DNA of 64,000 nucleotides, from positions 3,615,617-3,679,616 of the forward strand of contig NZ_CP129104.1 of NCBI RefSeq assembly GCF_030406605.1, read 5' to 3'. Positions 34,424 through 44,092 of this stretch are shown here, in pieces (the stretch's first letter is position 1; each line of letters opens with the position of its first letter). The notes below the pieces were generated by a model. The model saw nothing but the letters and a program-made list of their open reading frames with translations. It was not told the DNA's origin and searched no databases. This DNA is from Curtobacterium sp. 458. Its GTDB lineage: Bacteria; Actinomycetota; Actinomycetes; Actinomycetales; Microbacteriaceae. Made by a program: the position numbers and the translations under genes.

Positions 34424-35485
34424 ATGATGTTGTTGGCTGCAGGGACCGACGAGACCTCGAAGTGGATCTCGAACAACTTCACCGAGTTCGTCACGGTGTG
34501 GCGCATCCCGATCGTCATCGTGGTGACGATCGTGGTCGCGATCATCGTCCGGCTGCTCCTCCGTCGGACGATCAAGGGCGTCGTGGACCGGGTCGTGCTC
34601 GGTGTGAAGAAGCGACAGGGAACGGACGACACCCAGGCCCTGATCGCCTCACCGGTGCAGGCCGCACGCGTCGTGCAGCGCACCCGCACGCTCGGGAGCG
34701 TGCTCGAGAACCTCGCGACCGTGGTCGTGGTGATCATCGCGCTCGCGGTCATCATCCCCCAGGTACTCCCGAACGCCGCCGTCGGCATCGTCGGTGGCGC
34801 CTCACTCGTGGCCGCCGGCCTGGCGGTCGGCGCGCAGAGCATCGTGAAGGACCTGCTGTCCGGCGTCTTCATGATCCTCGAGGACCAGGCGGGCGTCGGC
34901 GACGTCGTCGACACCGGGCAGGCCACCGGCGTCGTCGAGAACGTCGGACTCCGCGTGATGCAGATCCGCGACGTGAACGGCATCCTCTGGTTCGTGCCGA
35001 ACGGCCAGATCCTCCGCGTCGGCAACCTCTCGCAGGGGTGGTCGCGCGTCCTCGTGGACATCACCGTCCCGTACGACACCGACATCGACGCCGTGCAGGA
35101 TGCCCTCCTCAAGGCAGCGGTGACGATGTCGCAGGAGCCCCGCTGGCGGCAGCGCATCGTCGAGAAGCCGGAGATCTGGGGCCTGCAGTCGATCACCGAC
35201 GCCGGCATGGTGTTCCGCCTGGTCGTCAAGACCCGCGCGTCCGAGCTCGACGCCGTCGGCCGCGAGCTCCGGATCCGGCTGAAGCGCTCGGTCGACGAGC
35301 TCGGGGTGACCCTGCCCGCGATGGCGATGATCATGCCCGCCGGCTGGGAGAACGCGACCTCGATCAACGGCCTCCGCACCGTCCGGACCCAGCCGACCCC
35401 CGCCCCGACGAAGTCACGGAAGCCGAAGCGCAACCTGCTCGGTCAGGCCATCCGCACCGACGACGACACGACCGACCAGAAGTGA
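34424..35485 (+). CDS. MscS-family small-conductance mechanosensitive channel
   Basis: A 353-residue inner-membrane channel that should open under membrane tension and release solutes after osmotic downshift. Three membrane helices are predicted: about 26-46 (IPIVIVVTIVVAIIV), about 93-115, and the Gly/Ala-rich pore helix GGASLVAAGLAVGAQSIVKD. The MscS beta domain follows (GDVVDTGQATGVVENVGLRVMQIRDVNG, VPNGQILRVGNLSQ). A TAGCAT box lies 7 nt before the ATG, a leaderless start. The truncated haemoglobin gene follows after 10 nt, so they form one transcript. Confidence 0.94.
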   Translation: MMLLAAGTDETSKWISNNFTEFVTVWRIPIVIVVTIVVAIIVRLLLRRTIKGVVDRVVLGVKKRQGTDDTQALIASPVQAARVVQRTRTLGSVLENLATVVVVIIALAVIIPQVLPNAAVGIVGGASLVAAGLAVGAQSIVKDLLSGVFMILEDQAGVGDVVDTGQATGVVENVGLRVMQIRDVNGILWFVPNGQILRVGNLSQGWSRVLVDITVPYDTDIDAVQDALLKAAVTMSQEPRWRQRIVEKPEIWGLQSITDAGMVFRLVVKTRASELDAVGRELRIRLKRSVDELGVTLPAMAMIMPAGWENATSINGLRTVRTQPTPAPTKSRKPKRNLLGQAIRTDDDTTDQK

Positions 35486-35495
35486 GCCGCACCGC

Positions 35496-35966
35496 ATGAC
35501 CGACGACGTCGCCCCGACCAGCACGCCCCGCCCCGGTGGCGTACCCGCACAGCCGATCACCCTCCGCGTCGGTGAGCACGGCGTCTCGGCGACCGGCTCG
35601 CTGTACGACCGCATCGGCGGTGCGCCGACCTTCGACCGGCTCGTCCGGCGGTTCTACGAGGGTGTGCAGCAGGACGACGTCATCTGGCCGATGTACCCGG
35701 CCGACGACCTCGAGGGCGCGATCTGGCGGCTGTCGGCCTTCCTGCAGCAGTACTGGGGCGGTCCGGGCACCTACAGCGAGGAGCGCGGTCACCCGCGCCT
35801 CCGCATGCGGCACAACCCCTTCCGCATCACGCCGGAGGCCCGCGAGCGCTGGCTCCACCACATGCACGAGGCGGTCGAGTCGCTGGGGCTCGCGCCCCTC
35901 GACGAGGCCGAGCTCTGGGGCTACCTCGACCGCGCCGCGCACGCGATGACGAACACGTTCGACTGA
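35496..35966 (+). CDS. glbO: Group II truncated haemoglobin (GlbO-like)
   Basis: A 156-residue globin. After a 33-residue disordered N-terminus the 2-on-2 fold shows LYDRIGGAPTFDRLVRRFYE, the group II signature RLSAFLQQYWGGP and the proximal-histidine region RGHPRLRMRHNPFRI; the distal Trp is expected in RERWLHHM. Group II globins bind oxygen tightly and act in oxygen or nitric-oxide chemistry; the role here is not specified by context. It follows the MscS gene by 10 nt and is terminated by a strong hairpin. Confidence 0.94.
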   Translation: MTDDVAPTSTPRPGGVPAQPITLRVGEHGVSATGSLYDRIGGAPTFDRLVRRFYEGVQQDDVIWPMYPADDLEGAIWRLSAFLQQYWGGPGTYSEERGHPRLRMRHNPFRITPEARERWLHHMHEAVESLGLAPLDEAELWGYLDRAAHAMTNTFD

Positions 35967-35989
35967 CGTCCGTCGGACGGTCATCAGAC

Positions 35990-36037
35990 ACCGGACGGGA
36001 GGCGCGGGGCGGCGACGACCCGCGCCTCCCGTCCGGT
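35990..36037. terminator. 18-bp hairpin of the GCGCCTCC family
   Basis: Perfect arms 35990-36007 and 36020-36037 (ACCGGACGGGAGGCGCGG) around a 12-nt loop, between the convergent globin and SDR genes. Confidence 0.85.
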
Positions 36038-36066
36038 GGGTGGCCGGGACGACGCCGGGGGCGACG

Positions 36067-36909
36067 TCAGCGCACGTACGACCCGTCGGCCATGTCCTCG
36101 ACGAGCGAGGGGCGAGTCGGGTTCCACCCGAACGCGGCGCGCGCGTGCGCGCCGGACGCCTCCTGGTGGAGCAGCAGCGCGTCCGCGAAGGCGTCACCGA
36201 GGCGGCTGCGGGACTCGTCGACCCTCTCCGCGACCACCGGCGACCCGTGCGCTCCGGCCTCCGCGATCTCGCGCAGCGTCGGGTTGTCCCCGGTCGCGGC
36301 GACGACGTAGCCGTCCTGCTCGGCACGGTGGAGCGCCAGCACGTACAGCTCGCCGAGGTCGTCGATGTGCACCGTCGTCCACCGCTGCGAGCCGTCGCCG
36401 ACGAGTCGGACCTCGTGCTCGCCGTCGCCGACGAACATCGCCGGGATGCCGGCACCGCGGCCGTAGACGATGCCGGGGGCGACGATGGTCGTGTGCGCCG
36501 AGCTCGACCGGACGGCGGCCTCGTTCGCGACGCGCCAGGCGGTCAGCGAGGGCGGGTCGATCGGCGACTGCTCGGAGATATCCGTCGAGTTGCCGAAGGT
36601 GAAGATCCCGCCGGTGTGCACGAACGGCTTCGGGGTGCCCTCGAACGCGCGGAGGACCGTGGCGGTGAACCCGGGGTCGACGTCCTCGGCCGAGGCGGTG
36701 TGCACGACGCCGCCGCTCTCGTGCGCGAGTCGCTCGACGACGTCCGTGTCCGTGACGTCCCCGACGATCGCGTGGCCGCCGGCGTCACGGACCCGCTGGG
36801 CCTTCTCGTCGGAGCGGACGATCGCGGTGACCTCGTGCCCGTGGGCGATGAGGGCACGGAGGACGGAGGAACCGATGTAGCCGGAGGCGCCGGTGAGGAA
36901 GACGTGCAT
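36067..36909 (-). CDS. Atypical extended SDR, NAD(P)-binding epimerase-like protein
   Basis: A 280-residue Rossmann-fold protein. The nucleotide-binding motif is LTGASGYIGSSVL at the N-terminus, followed by VGDVTD and VVHTASAE. The catalytic YxxxK of extended SDRs is not visible: the corresponding region reads TAWRVANEAAV, with Trp and Asn where Tyr and Lys are expected. It therefore belongs with the atypical or NmrA-like SDRs and may sense or bind NAD(P) rather than catalyse. The ATG at 36909 was preferred over an in-frame TTG at 36921. No functional link to its neighbours is evident. Confidence 0.88.
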   Translation of the reverse strand: MHVFLTGASGYIGSSVLRALIAHGHEVTAIVRSDEKAQRVRDAGGHAIVGDVTDTDVVERLAHESGGVVHTASAEDVDPGFTATVLRAFEGTPKPFVHTGGIFTFGNSTDISEQSPIDPPSLTAWRVANEAAVRSSSAHTTIVAPGIVYGRGAGIPAMFVGDGEHEVRLVGDGSQRWTTVHIDDLGELYVLALHRAEQDGYVVAATGDNPTLREIAEAGAHGSPVVAERVDESRSRLGDAFADALLLHQEASGAHARAAFGWNPTRPSLVEDMADGSYVR

Positions 36910-37009
36910 GCGTCCAGCCAACCACGCCGTTCCCGGTGCGCGCTGGCGGTCGCGCTGGTCGTCGTGCTCGTGGTCACGCTGGTCGCCGCCGGCGCGGACG
37001 CGCGGTCCG

Positions 37010-37711
37010 TCAGGAGCTGAGGGACCAGGCCCGGCGCTTCACGAGCACGTGTCCTCGGGACGTCGTGAGGCGGCTCCACGGGCCGGTCTCGAACACCCGG
37101 ACGGGGTCGTGCCCGAGGAACCCGAGGCTCTCCCCCGCGAACCCGGCGCCCGCCGGCAGGTGCTCGATCATCGGGATCGGTCGGCCCCAGACCTCGGAGC
37201 GGACCCGGCGGACGATGGCGTCCCCGGCGTTCGACGGGACGGCCTCGGCGACCTCGGCGATGCCGGCCTTCGCGGCGCGCTTGAGGAGCTCCGACGAGAC
37301 GTCGGGCAGCGGGACCCACCCACCGCGCGGCGGGGAGATCGCTGCCCAGGTGACCGTGTTGACCTCGAGCGGCAGTTCGACCTCGATGGGGGTCGCTCGG
37401 GTCGGGTCGGCACCCTCGGCGTGCTCGGCGTCCTGCGCCTCGGCCAGCAGCCGGAGGCGCTCCTGCAGCGAGGCGAGCGGCACGACCGCGTCGATCGTGG
37501 TGGGTTCGGCGAGCGAGAACGTGCGGAGCCCGAGGACGGTCGGCAGTTCGTCGAGCAGCCCCAGCGGGTAGAGGATCGCCGTGTAGACCGCCAGGACGCC
37601 GGAGTCGGCGATGAGTCGGACCGAGCCGTCCTCGACCCGGGCGGCGCGTCCGAGGTAGGTGCGGAGGTCACCGAGCGAGGCGACGTCGGGGAGGGTGAAG
37701 GTGGTGCCCAT
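37010..37711 (-). CDS. Conserved hypothetical protein
   Basis: A 233-residue soluble protein without signal peptide or membrane helix. The N-terminal half is rich in short beta and helix segments (LPDVASLGDLRTYLGRAARV, LAVYTAILYPLGLLDELPTVLGL), and the C-terminal half is alternating (IPMIEHLPAGAGFAGESLGFLG). No known domain is recognised. A TAGGAT box 9 nt upstream of the ATG and AGAGGAC close to the start support it. It is divergent from the TesB-like gene, with start codons 45 nt apart and a TAGGAT box on each strand. Confidence 0.8.
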   Translation of the reverse strand: MGTTFTLPDVASLGDLRTYLGRAARVEDGSVRLIADSGVLAVYTAILYPLGLLDELPTVLGLRTFSLAEPTTIDAVVPLASLQERLRLLAEAQDAEHAEGADPTRATPIEVELPLEVNTVTWAAISPPRGGWVPLPDVSSELLKRAAKAGIAEVAEAVPSNAGDAIVRRVRSEVWGRPIPMIEHLPAGAGFAGESLGFLGHDPVRVFETGPWSRLTTSRGHVLVKRRAWSLSS

Positions 37712-37755
37712 GTCCTCTGGATCCTACCGGGGCGCCCGCTTCGTAGGATGTGCCC

Positions 37756-38610
37756 GTGAGCGAACCGGACTTCCTGCGGACCCTGCGGCTCGACGACACC
37801 GGCGCGAGCACGGGTGAGACGATCCTGACCGGGGCCAGCCACTGGTCACCGAACGGCCGCGTCTTCGGTGGGCAGGTGCTCGCGCAGTGCATCGTCGCGG
37901 CACAGGCGACCATCGATGACCGCGACATCCACTCGATGCACGGGTACTTCCTCCGACCCGGTGACACCGAGCTCCCGATCACGTTCGGCGTCGAACGGAT
38001 CCACGACGGCCGGTCGTTCGCGACCCGGCGGGTGCAGGCGTACCAGCGGGGCGTACCCATCTTCTCGATGATCGCCTCGTTCCAGCGGCCCGACGACGGC
38101 GTCGAGCACCAGGACCCGTTCCCGGTCGACACCCCGGCTCCGGAGGACCTGCCGTCGGCGGCCTCGATCCTGAGCGCGATCGACCACCCGGTCGCCCGAG
38201 CCTGGGCCGAGCGCTCGATCGACCTCCGGCACGTCGAGGGTCCGGTGTTCGTCGACGTGGAGGGCGAGCGTCTCCCCCACCAGGCCGTGTGGTTCCGGGT
38301 GGACGGCGACCTGCCGGAGGACCCGGCACTGCACCGCGCAGTCCTCGGGTACGCGAGCGACCTCTCGATCCTCGAGCCCGTGATGCGTCGCCACGGGGTG
38401 GCCTGGGGCACGCCCGGAGTGAAGAGCGCGAGCCTCGACCACGCGATGTGGTGGCACCGGGACGGCCGCGCCGACGACTGGATCCTCTACACGCAGGAGT
38501 CCCCGAGCGCGCAGGGCGGTCGGGGACTCGCGTTCGGCCGGATGTTCTCGCGCGACGGTCGGCTGCTGGCGAGCGTCGCGCAGGAGGGGATGATGCGCGT
38601 CCCGCGCTGA
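37756..38610 (+). CDS. tesB: Acyl-CoA thioesterase II (TesB-like)
   Basis: A 284-residue double-hotdog thioesterase hydrolysing acyl-CoA to free fatty acid and CoA. The first hotdog shows NGRVFGGQVLAQCIVAAQ and the HGYFLRPGDTELPI substrate strand; the second ends in SLDHAMWWHRDGRADDWILY with the catalytic Asp, followed by GRGLAFGRMFSRDGRL. The GTG at 37756 lies 6 nt after TAGGAT (37744-37749); an in-frame GTG at 37750 overlaps that box and is less likely. The downstream thioesterase on the opposite strand is not part of its operon. Confidence 0.95.
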   Translation: MSEPDFLRTLRLDDTGASTGETILTGASHWSPNGRVFGGQVLAQCIVAAQATIDDRDIHSMHGYFLRPGDTELPITFGVERIHDGRSFATRRVQAYQRGVPIFSMIASFQRPDDGVEHQDPFPVDTPAPEDLPSAASILSAIDHPVARAWAERSIDLRHVEGPVFVDVEGERLPHQAVWFRVDGDLPEDPALHRAVLGYASDLSILEPVMRRHGVAWGTPGVKSASLDHAMWWHRDGRADDWILYTQESPSAQGGRGLAFGRMFSRDGRLLASVAQEGMMRVPR

Positions 38611-38687
38611 CACTGGACGACAGGCCGGTCCGGGCCGGACGGGGCCGGGCAGGGCCGGACCGGGCCGGTGTCGGTCGCCGGTGCGGG

Positions 38688-39170
38688 TCAGGGGCGGGAG
38701 AACCGCACCGGGTCCTGGATGTACGGTTCGCAGGCCGCACGCTCGGCCTCGGTCAGGCGCCGCGGCCGGTTCGTCTCGGCGTCGACCATCACGAGGGCCG
38801 TCGTCGCACGGGTGTAGAGCTCGGCGGGCTCGTGACCGACCGGGGTCCACACCTCGTACGACACGTCGATGCTCGCGCCACCGATCCGGCCGATCCACAT
38901 CCGGATGTCGAGCGGCTGGCGGAAGTACGGGATCGACGCGAGGTACTCGAGCCGCTGCGCCGCGATCACGGTCATCGTGCCCGAACCCGGTCGGCCGTCG
39001 ATGATCGGCTCGGGGATCGAGCCGTCCGCACCGACCTCGTCCGGGTCGGCACCCCAGAACCCCACGATGCGCGCCTCCTCGAGGAGACGCAGCATCGCGG
39101 AGTTGTTGACGTGCCCGTACGCGTCGATGTCGCTCCACCGCATGCGGATCGGAGCGTGCAACACCGCCAC
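38688..39170 (-). CDS. Single-hotdog acyl-CoA thioesterase (4HBT/FAT-like)
   Basis: A 160-residue hotdog-fold thioesterase. The motif MRWSDIDAYGHVNNSAMLRLLEEAR is the 4-hydroxybenzoyl-CoA thioesterase signature, with the catalytic Asp in SDIDAYGHVNN. It starts at a GTG 3 nt after the ettA stop, so it is translated from the ettA transcript. The substrate acyl chain cannot be predicted. Co-transcription with a translation factor looks incidental. Confidence 0.92.
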   Translation of the reverse strand: MAVLHAPIRMRWSDIDAYGHVNNSAMLRLLEEARIVGFWGADPDEVGADGSIPEPIIDGRPGSGTMTVIAAQRLEYLASIPYFRQPLDIRMWIGRIGGASIDVSYEVWTPVGHEPAELYTRATTALVMVDAETNRPRRLTEAERAACEPYIQDPVRFSRP

Positions 39171-39173
39171 GGG

Positions 39174-40859
<1,686 letters not shown>

Positions 40860-41040
40860 ATCGCGGTCAAGTGTAGTGACCCGAGCGACGGACCGCGCGG
40901 CGGGCGGTGCCAGGACGGGGTGACCGGGTCCGCCGGAACACGCACGGACCCGTTCGGGGGCTGACAGGCCGCGGTCGGCCGACGTACGGTACCTGCATCA
41001 CTCGCCGGCGGGACCCGAAACCACCAGCACGGCTTCGATC

Positions 41041-41058
41041 AGGACCAGGACCAGGACC
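41041..41058 (+). repeat. Three tandem AGGACC copies forming the ribosome-binding region
   Basis: AGGACC repeats at 41041-41046, 41047-41052 and 41053-41058, ending 2 nt before an ATG. The AGGA cores give several possible Shine-Dalgarno registers; the one at 41047 has normal spacing. Confidence 0.85.
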
Positions 41059-41060
41059 TC

Positions 41061-41786
41061 ATGGCGAACAACCGACTCCGACGCCTCATGCTGCCCCTCA
41101 TCGGCGCGCTCGCGCTGGGCATCGCGGTGTCCACCCCAGCAGCCCCCGCGTCGGCCATCACGACCCCGTCGGGCACGCCCTACGTGACCTACACGGCGAA
41201 CATCAGCGCCAAGGGGTCCGGCACGGGCTACTCCTCCTACATCAACATCCACGACGCGCACAACAACGCGATCTCGTTCGGCATCCAGTCCGACTCCGGT
41301 TCACCCCAGAGCAAGGGCAAGCCCCGCTACATCTGGGAGCGCGTGCAGAACGGCAAGTTCACGTACGGCTACCTCAACGCGGCGTCGAACAACCTCACCC
41401 CGGTGGGCCTCCGCTGGTGGACGAACGACACCGTCGCGCTGAGTGTCAACCACCGAACGGTCGCCACCGTGAAGGTCAACCTCGAGCCGCGGCTGTTCTT
41501 CAACGCCGAGGCGAACGCCCGCCTGAACGGCGACGTCGTCCACTCGACGGTGCAGAACGTCAGCATCGCCGTCGGCAACGTCTCGGGACGCAAGGGTCTG
41601 AACGGCACCTGGAACACGGGCTTCTCCTTCCACGGACTCAAGGCGAAGCAGACGAACTCCGCCAAGCAGCAAGGAGCGAGCTTCGCGATCGACGGCCGGG
41701 TCTCGGGCCTCGGGTCGGGTCGCAACTGGGACACGGACCAGGTCTCGGGCATCGCGATGATCGCCCAGTACTGGAACGGCCGCTGA
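41061..41786 (+). CDS. Secreted beta-rich protein of unknown function
   Basis: A 241-residue exported protein. Residues 1-32 are a signal peptide (basic start, hydrophobic core, cleavage after ASA). The mature part is Asn, Ser, Thr and Tyr-rich with regular beta-strand alternation (TPYVTYTANISAKGSG, SYINIHDAHNNAISFGI, VALSVNHRTVATVKVNLEP), compatible with a jelly-roll or lectin-like domain. No catalytic motif is seen and no cysteines are present. I do not recognise the family. It stands alone, with its own leader containing the AGGACC repeats and a 12-bp terminator hairpin. Confidence 0.75.
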   Translation: MANNRLRRLMLPLIGALALGIAVSTPAAPASAITTPSGTPYVTYTANISAKGSGTGYSSYINIHDAHNNAISFGIQSDSGSPQSKGKPRYIWERVQNGKFTYGYLNAASNNLTPVGLRWWTNDTVALSVNHRTVATVKVNLEPRLFFNAEANARLNGDVVHSTVQNVSIAVGNVSGRKGLNGTWNTGFSFHGLKAKQTNSAKQQGASFAIDGRVSGLGSGRNWDTDQVSGIAMIAQYWNGR

Positions 41787-41802
41787 ACCGCTGAACACCC
41801 GT

Positions 41803-41840
41803 CCGGAGTGCCGGCCACCTACGAGTGACCGGCACTCCGG
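41803..41840. terminator. 12-bp hairpin between convergent genes
   Basis: CCGGAGTGCCGG (41803-41814) with 41829-41840 around a 14-nt loop, 16 nt after the secreted-protein stop and 21 nt before the end of the ssb-type gene on the other strand. Confidence 0.7.
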
Positions 41841-41861
41841 TACGCGGGATGTCGGACGGGT

Positions 41862-42560
41862 TCAGGCCGCAGCCCCGCCGACGTACGGGTCCTCCGGCTC
41901 GTGCCCGTCGACGTCCTCCGCATCGGGCCCGACCGGCCGGAGCGCGTGGGCCGGACCAGCGGTGGCGAAGCCCATGCCTGGTGCAGGCTCGCCGAGTATC
42001 GCCGCCGCGTGTCGATCCGCCTCGGCCGGGTCCGGGAGCCGCTCGACGTCGGGCTCGTCGCCCGCGCGGGTACCAGACTGGTCGTCCGGACCGACGCCCG
42101 GGTCGTCGTCGGGCAGGGCCGGGTCGTGCTGGCCGTGGACCTCGCCCGTCTGGGGGTCCACCCGCGAGCTGTCCACGGGCGAGACCGCGACCTCGTTCGC
42201 CTGGCGCGGGACACGGATCCAGTTGCTGATGCCCCACGCGAGGTCGTGCCCGATGCCCTCGGCGTCGACCTCGACCGAGGTGCCGCCGCGACCGTCCCGC
42301 TCCCACGTGCGGATGCGCACCCGGCCGGTCACCACGATGCGGTCGCCCTTCTTCAGGGACTTGTGGACGTTCGCCGCGAGCGACCGGAAGGCCGTGACGG
42401 TGAACCAGTTGGTCGCGCCGTTCGTCCAGACGCCGGTGGCGCGGTCGAACCGGCGCGACGGTGAGGCCAGACGGAGGCTCGTGATGGCGACGCCGGTGTC
42501 GGTGACCAGGTGCCGGGGTTCGGTGGCGACGATGCCGCAGATCGTGATCGTGTCGTTCAT
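41862..42560 (-). CDS. ssb: Single-stranded DNA-binding protein paralogue
   Basis: A 232-residue SSB-type protein. The OB fold covers residues 1-110: ITICGIVATEPRHLVT, NWFTVTAFRSLAANVHKSLKKGDRIVVTGRVRIRTW, SVEVDAEGIGHDLAWG. The last 120 residues are a disordered Asp/Pro/Glu-rich tail ending EDPYVGGAAA, not the acidic DDDIPF-like tip that canonical SSB uses to recruit partners. It is probably a second SSB, as found in actinobacteria, with a role other than replication. The ATG at 42560 has only a weak ribosome site and follows a 15-bp hairpin. Confidence 0.88.
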   Translation of the reverse strand: MNDTITICGIVATEPRHLVTDTGVAITSLRLASPSRRFDRATGVWTNGATNWFTVTAFRSLAANVHKSLKKGDRIVVTGRVRIRTWERDGRGGTSVEVDAEGIGHDLAWGISNWIRVPRQANEVAVSPVDSSRVDPQTGEVHGQHDPALPDDDPGVGPDDQSGTRAGDEPDVERLPDPAEADRHAAAILGEPAPGMGFATAGPAHALRPVGPDAEDVDGHEPEDPYVGGAAA

Positions 42561-42573
42561 GGTCCGATCGTCG

Positions 42574-42607
42574 CGAGGCCCGGGCCGCGTCAGCGGCCCG
42601 GGCCTCG
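42574..42607 (-). terminator. 15-bp hairpin just upstream of the ssb start codon
   Basis: Perfect arms 42574-42588 and 42593-42607 (CGAGGCCCGGGCCGC) with loop GTCA, ending 13 nt before the ATG. It may terminate transcription from the upstream DUF2188-like gene or act as a leader hairpin in the ssb message. Confidence 0.6.
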
Positions 42608-42717
42608 ATCTGTGAGTCGTGAAGCACTCAGAGCGACCTGTGCAGGAACGGCGAACCGTGCCCCCAGGCCGGGTCAGCGTGTGGACCACGGCGCCGCGGT
42701 GCCGGTGGTCCGCACCC

Positions 42718-42963
42718 TCAGTGCGCGCGGAACTCCGGACGGTCCGCGAGCGGACCCATCGCCGAGTGGACCGCGCTCTTGGCGGAGTCCAGCGACGGGA
42801 ACACCGATCCGGTACCGCGTCGCCCGAACAGCTCCACGTGGAAGCCGTCCGGCTCGCGGTGGATGCTGCCGACCGCGCCGGCCGGGCCCACCGCCACCCA
42901 GGTGCCTGCGTCACTCGTCGTCGAGTCACCCGTCGTGCTGTTCGTCATCGTGTTGTTCGTCAT
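42718..42963 (-). CDS. Small DUF2188-like protein
   Basis: An 81-residue protein. The Thr/Ser/Asn-rich N-terminus (20 residues) is disordered; the remaining domain reads VGSIHREPDGFHVELFGRRG and FPSLDSAKSAVHSAM, matching the DUF2188 pattern of a two-strand and helix unit. A strong GAGGAGG ribosome site precedes the ATG. Function unknown. It lies between msrA and the ssb paralogue on the same strand. Confidence 0.7.
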   Translation of the reverse strand: MTNNTMTNSTTGDSTTSDAGTWVAVGPAGAVGSIHREPDGFHVELFGRRGTGSVFPSLDSAKSAVHSAMGPLADRPEFRAH

Positions 42964-42999
42964 CGATCGACCACCTCCTCGTGGCCCCGACGCCCGTGG

Positions 43000-43527
43000 C
43001 TAGGACGCCAGGATGTACTGACTGTAGGCCTTGCGGACCTTGTTCACCTTCGGCAGCGCCACCGCGAGGCAGTAGCCCTGACCGGGGTTCTTCGCGAAGA
43101 AGTCCTGGTGGTACTCCTCCGCCCGGTGGAACGTCGTGAGCGGCTCGATGGTCGTCACGACACCGCCGTCCCAGACATCCGAGGCGCGTTCGACCGCGCG
43201 CTCGAACAGCGCACGCTGTCCGTCGTCCGCGGGGAACATCGCCGAGCGGTACTGCGTGCCGACATCGGCCCCCTGGCGGTTCAGCTGGCGCGGGTCGTGC
43301 AGCGTGAAGAAGACGTCGAGCACCACGTCGGCCGGCAGCACCGACTCGTCGAAGGTGACCGCGACGGCCTCGGCGTGACCGGTCGTGCCCGTGCAGACGG
43401 CTTCGTAGGTCGGGCCGTCGGTCGTCCCTCCGACGTACCCGGACACGACGTCCTGCACGCCCTGGAGCGTGCGGTACACCGCATCGAGGCACCAGAAGCA
43501 TCCACCAGCGAGCACGAAGGTCGTCAT
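43000..43527 (-). CDS. msrA: Peptide-methionine (S)-S-oxide reductase MsrA
   Basis: A 175-residue repair enzyme that reduces methionine S-sulfoxide. The catalytic motif GGCFWC lies at residues 8-13. The MsrA fold blocks are GVQDVVSGYVGG, TYEAVCTGTTGHAEAVAV, DPRQLNRQGADVGTQYRS and AEEYHQDFF. The ATG at 43527 has TAGCGT 7 nt upstream, a leaderless start. MsrB is not adjacent. Confidence 0.96.
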   Translation of the reverse strand: MTTFVLAGGCFWCLDAVYRTLQGVQDVVSGYVGGTTDGPTYEAVCTGTTGHAEAVAVTFDESVLPADVVLDVFFTLHDPRQLNRQGADVGTQYRSAMFPADDGQRALFERAVERASDVWDGGVVTTIEPLTTFHRAEEYHQDFFAKNPGQGYCLAVALPKVNKVRKAYSQYILAS

Positions 43528-43707
43528 GCCGCCCACGCTACCGCGCACGACGTCCGGGCCCACTGGGAGTCGGGAGACGCTCCTGCACAGCGAGCGGCCG
43601 GAGACGCAGGTCCACAGTTCCGGGCGCTCGCCCCGGCGTGTCGGTGGTCGCCCGTAGCGTCGTCCCCACGAACCACGGAGACATCGAACGCACCACAGGA
43701 GGACACC

Positions 43708-44004
43708 GTGCCGATCACGACCGTGCCGACCACGACCGAGCACACCTCTACCGAACCGGCCTTCCGGCTCCGCACGTCCTCCGTCGCCCGCAGTCGGGGC
43801 GACCTCCGCATCCTCGACGTGCGGGACGACCTCAGCCGCGTGACCCGGGCCAACGGCGAGATCGTCGGCTACGTGGACCGCGTGGACGTCGCCGGCGGGA
43901 CCGCCTACCGCGCACGGCGCTACGTCGCCACCGAGCGGCGCTTCGTCGAGTTCCCCGACGTGTGGTCCGCCGACGACGCCGTGGACTGCCTGCGGTGGGG
44001 ATGA
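43708..44004 (+). CDS. Small hypothetical protein
   Basis: A 98-residue soluble protein starting at GTG after a perfect AGGAGG. The first 20 residues are Thr-rich (PITTVPTTTEHTSTEP). The rest forms a compact domain rich in Arg and Val (RGDLRILDVRDDLSRVTRAN, GGTAYRARRYVATERRFVEF) ending in DAVDCLRWG. No known family is recognised. The strong ribosome site and normal codon use make it a credible gene. It is divergent from msrA across 180 nt and lies 88 nt before the anchored tail protein. Confidence 0.65.
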   Translation: MPITTVPTTTEHTSTEPAFRLRTSSVARSRGDLRILDVRDDLSRVTRANGEIVGYVDRVDVAGGTAYRARRYVATERRFVEFPDVWSADDAVDCLRWG

Positions 44005-44092
44005 TGCGCTCCACGCGGCGCCCGTCCGGCGGAAGTGCGGATCGCCGGGTGGCCTCCACGACGTCACGCCGCACGGTCGGTACGGTTCGCGC

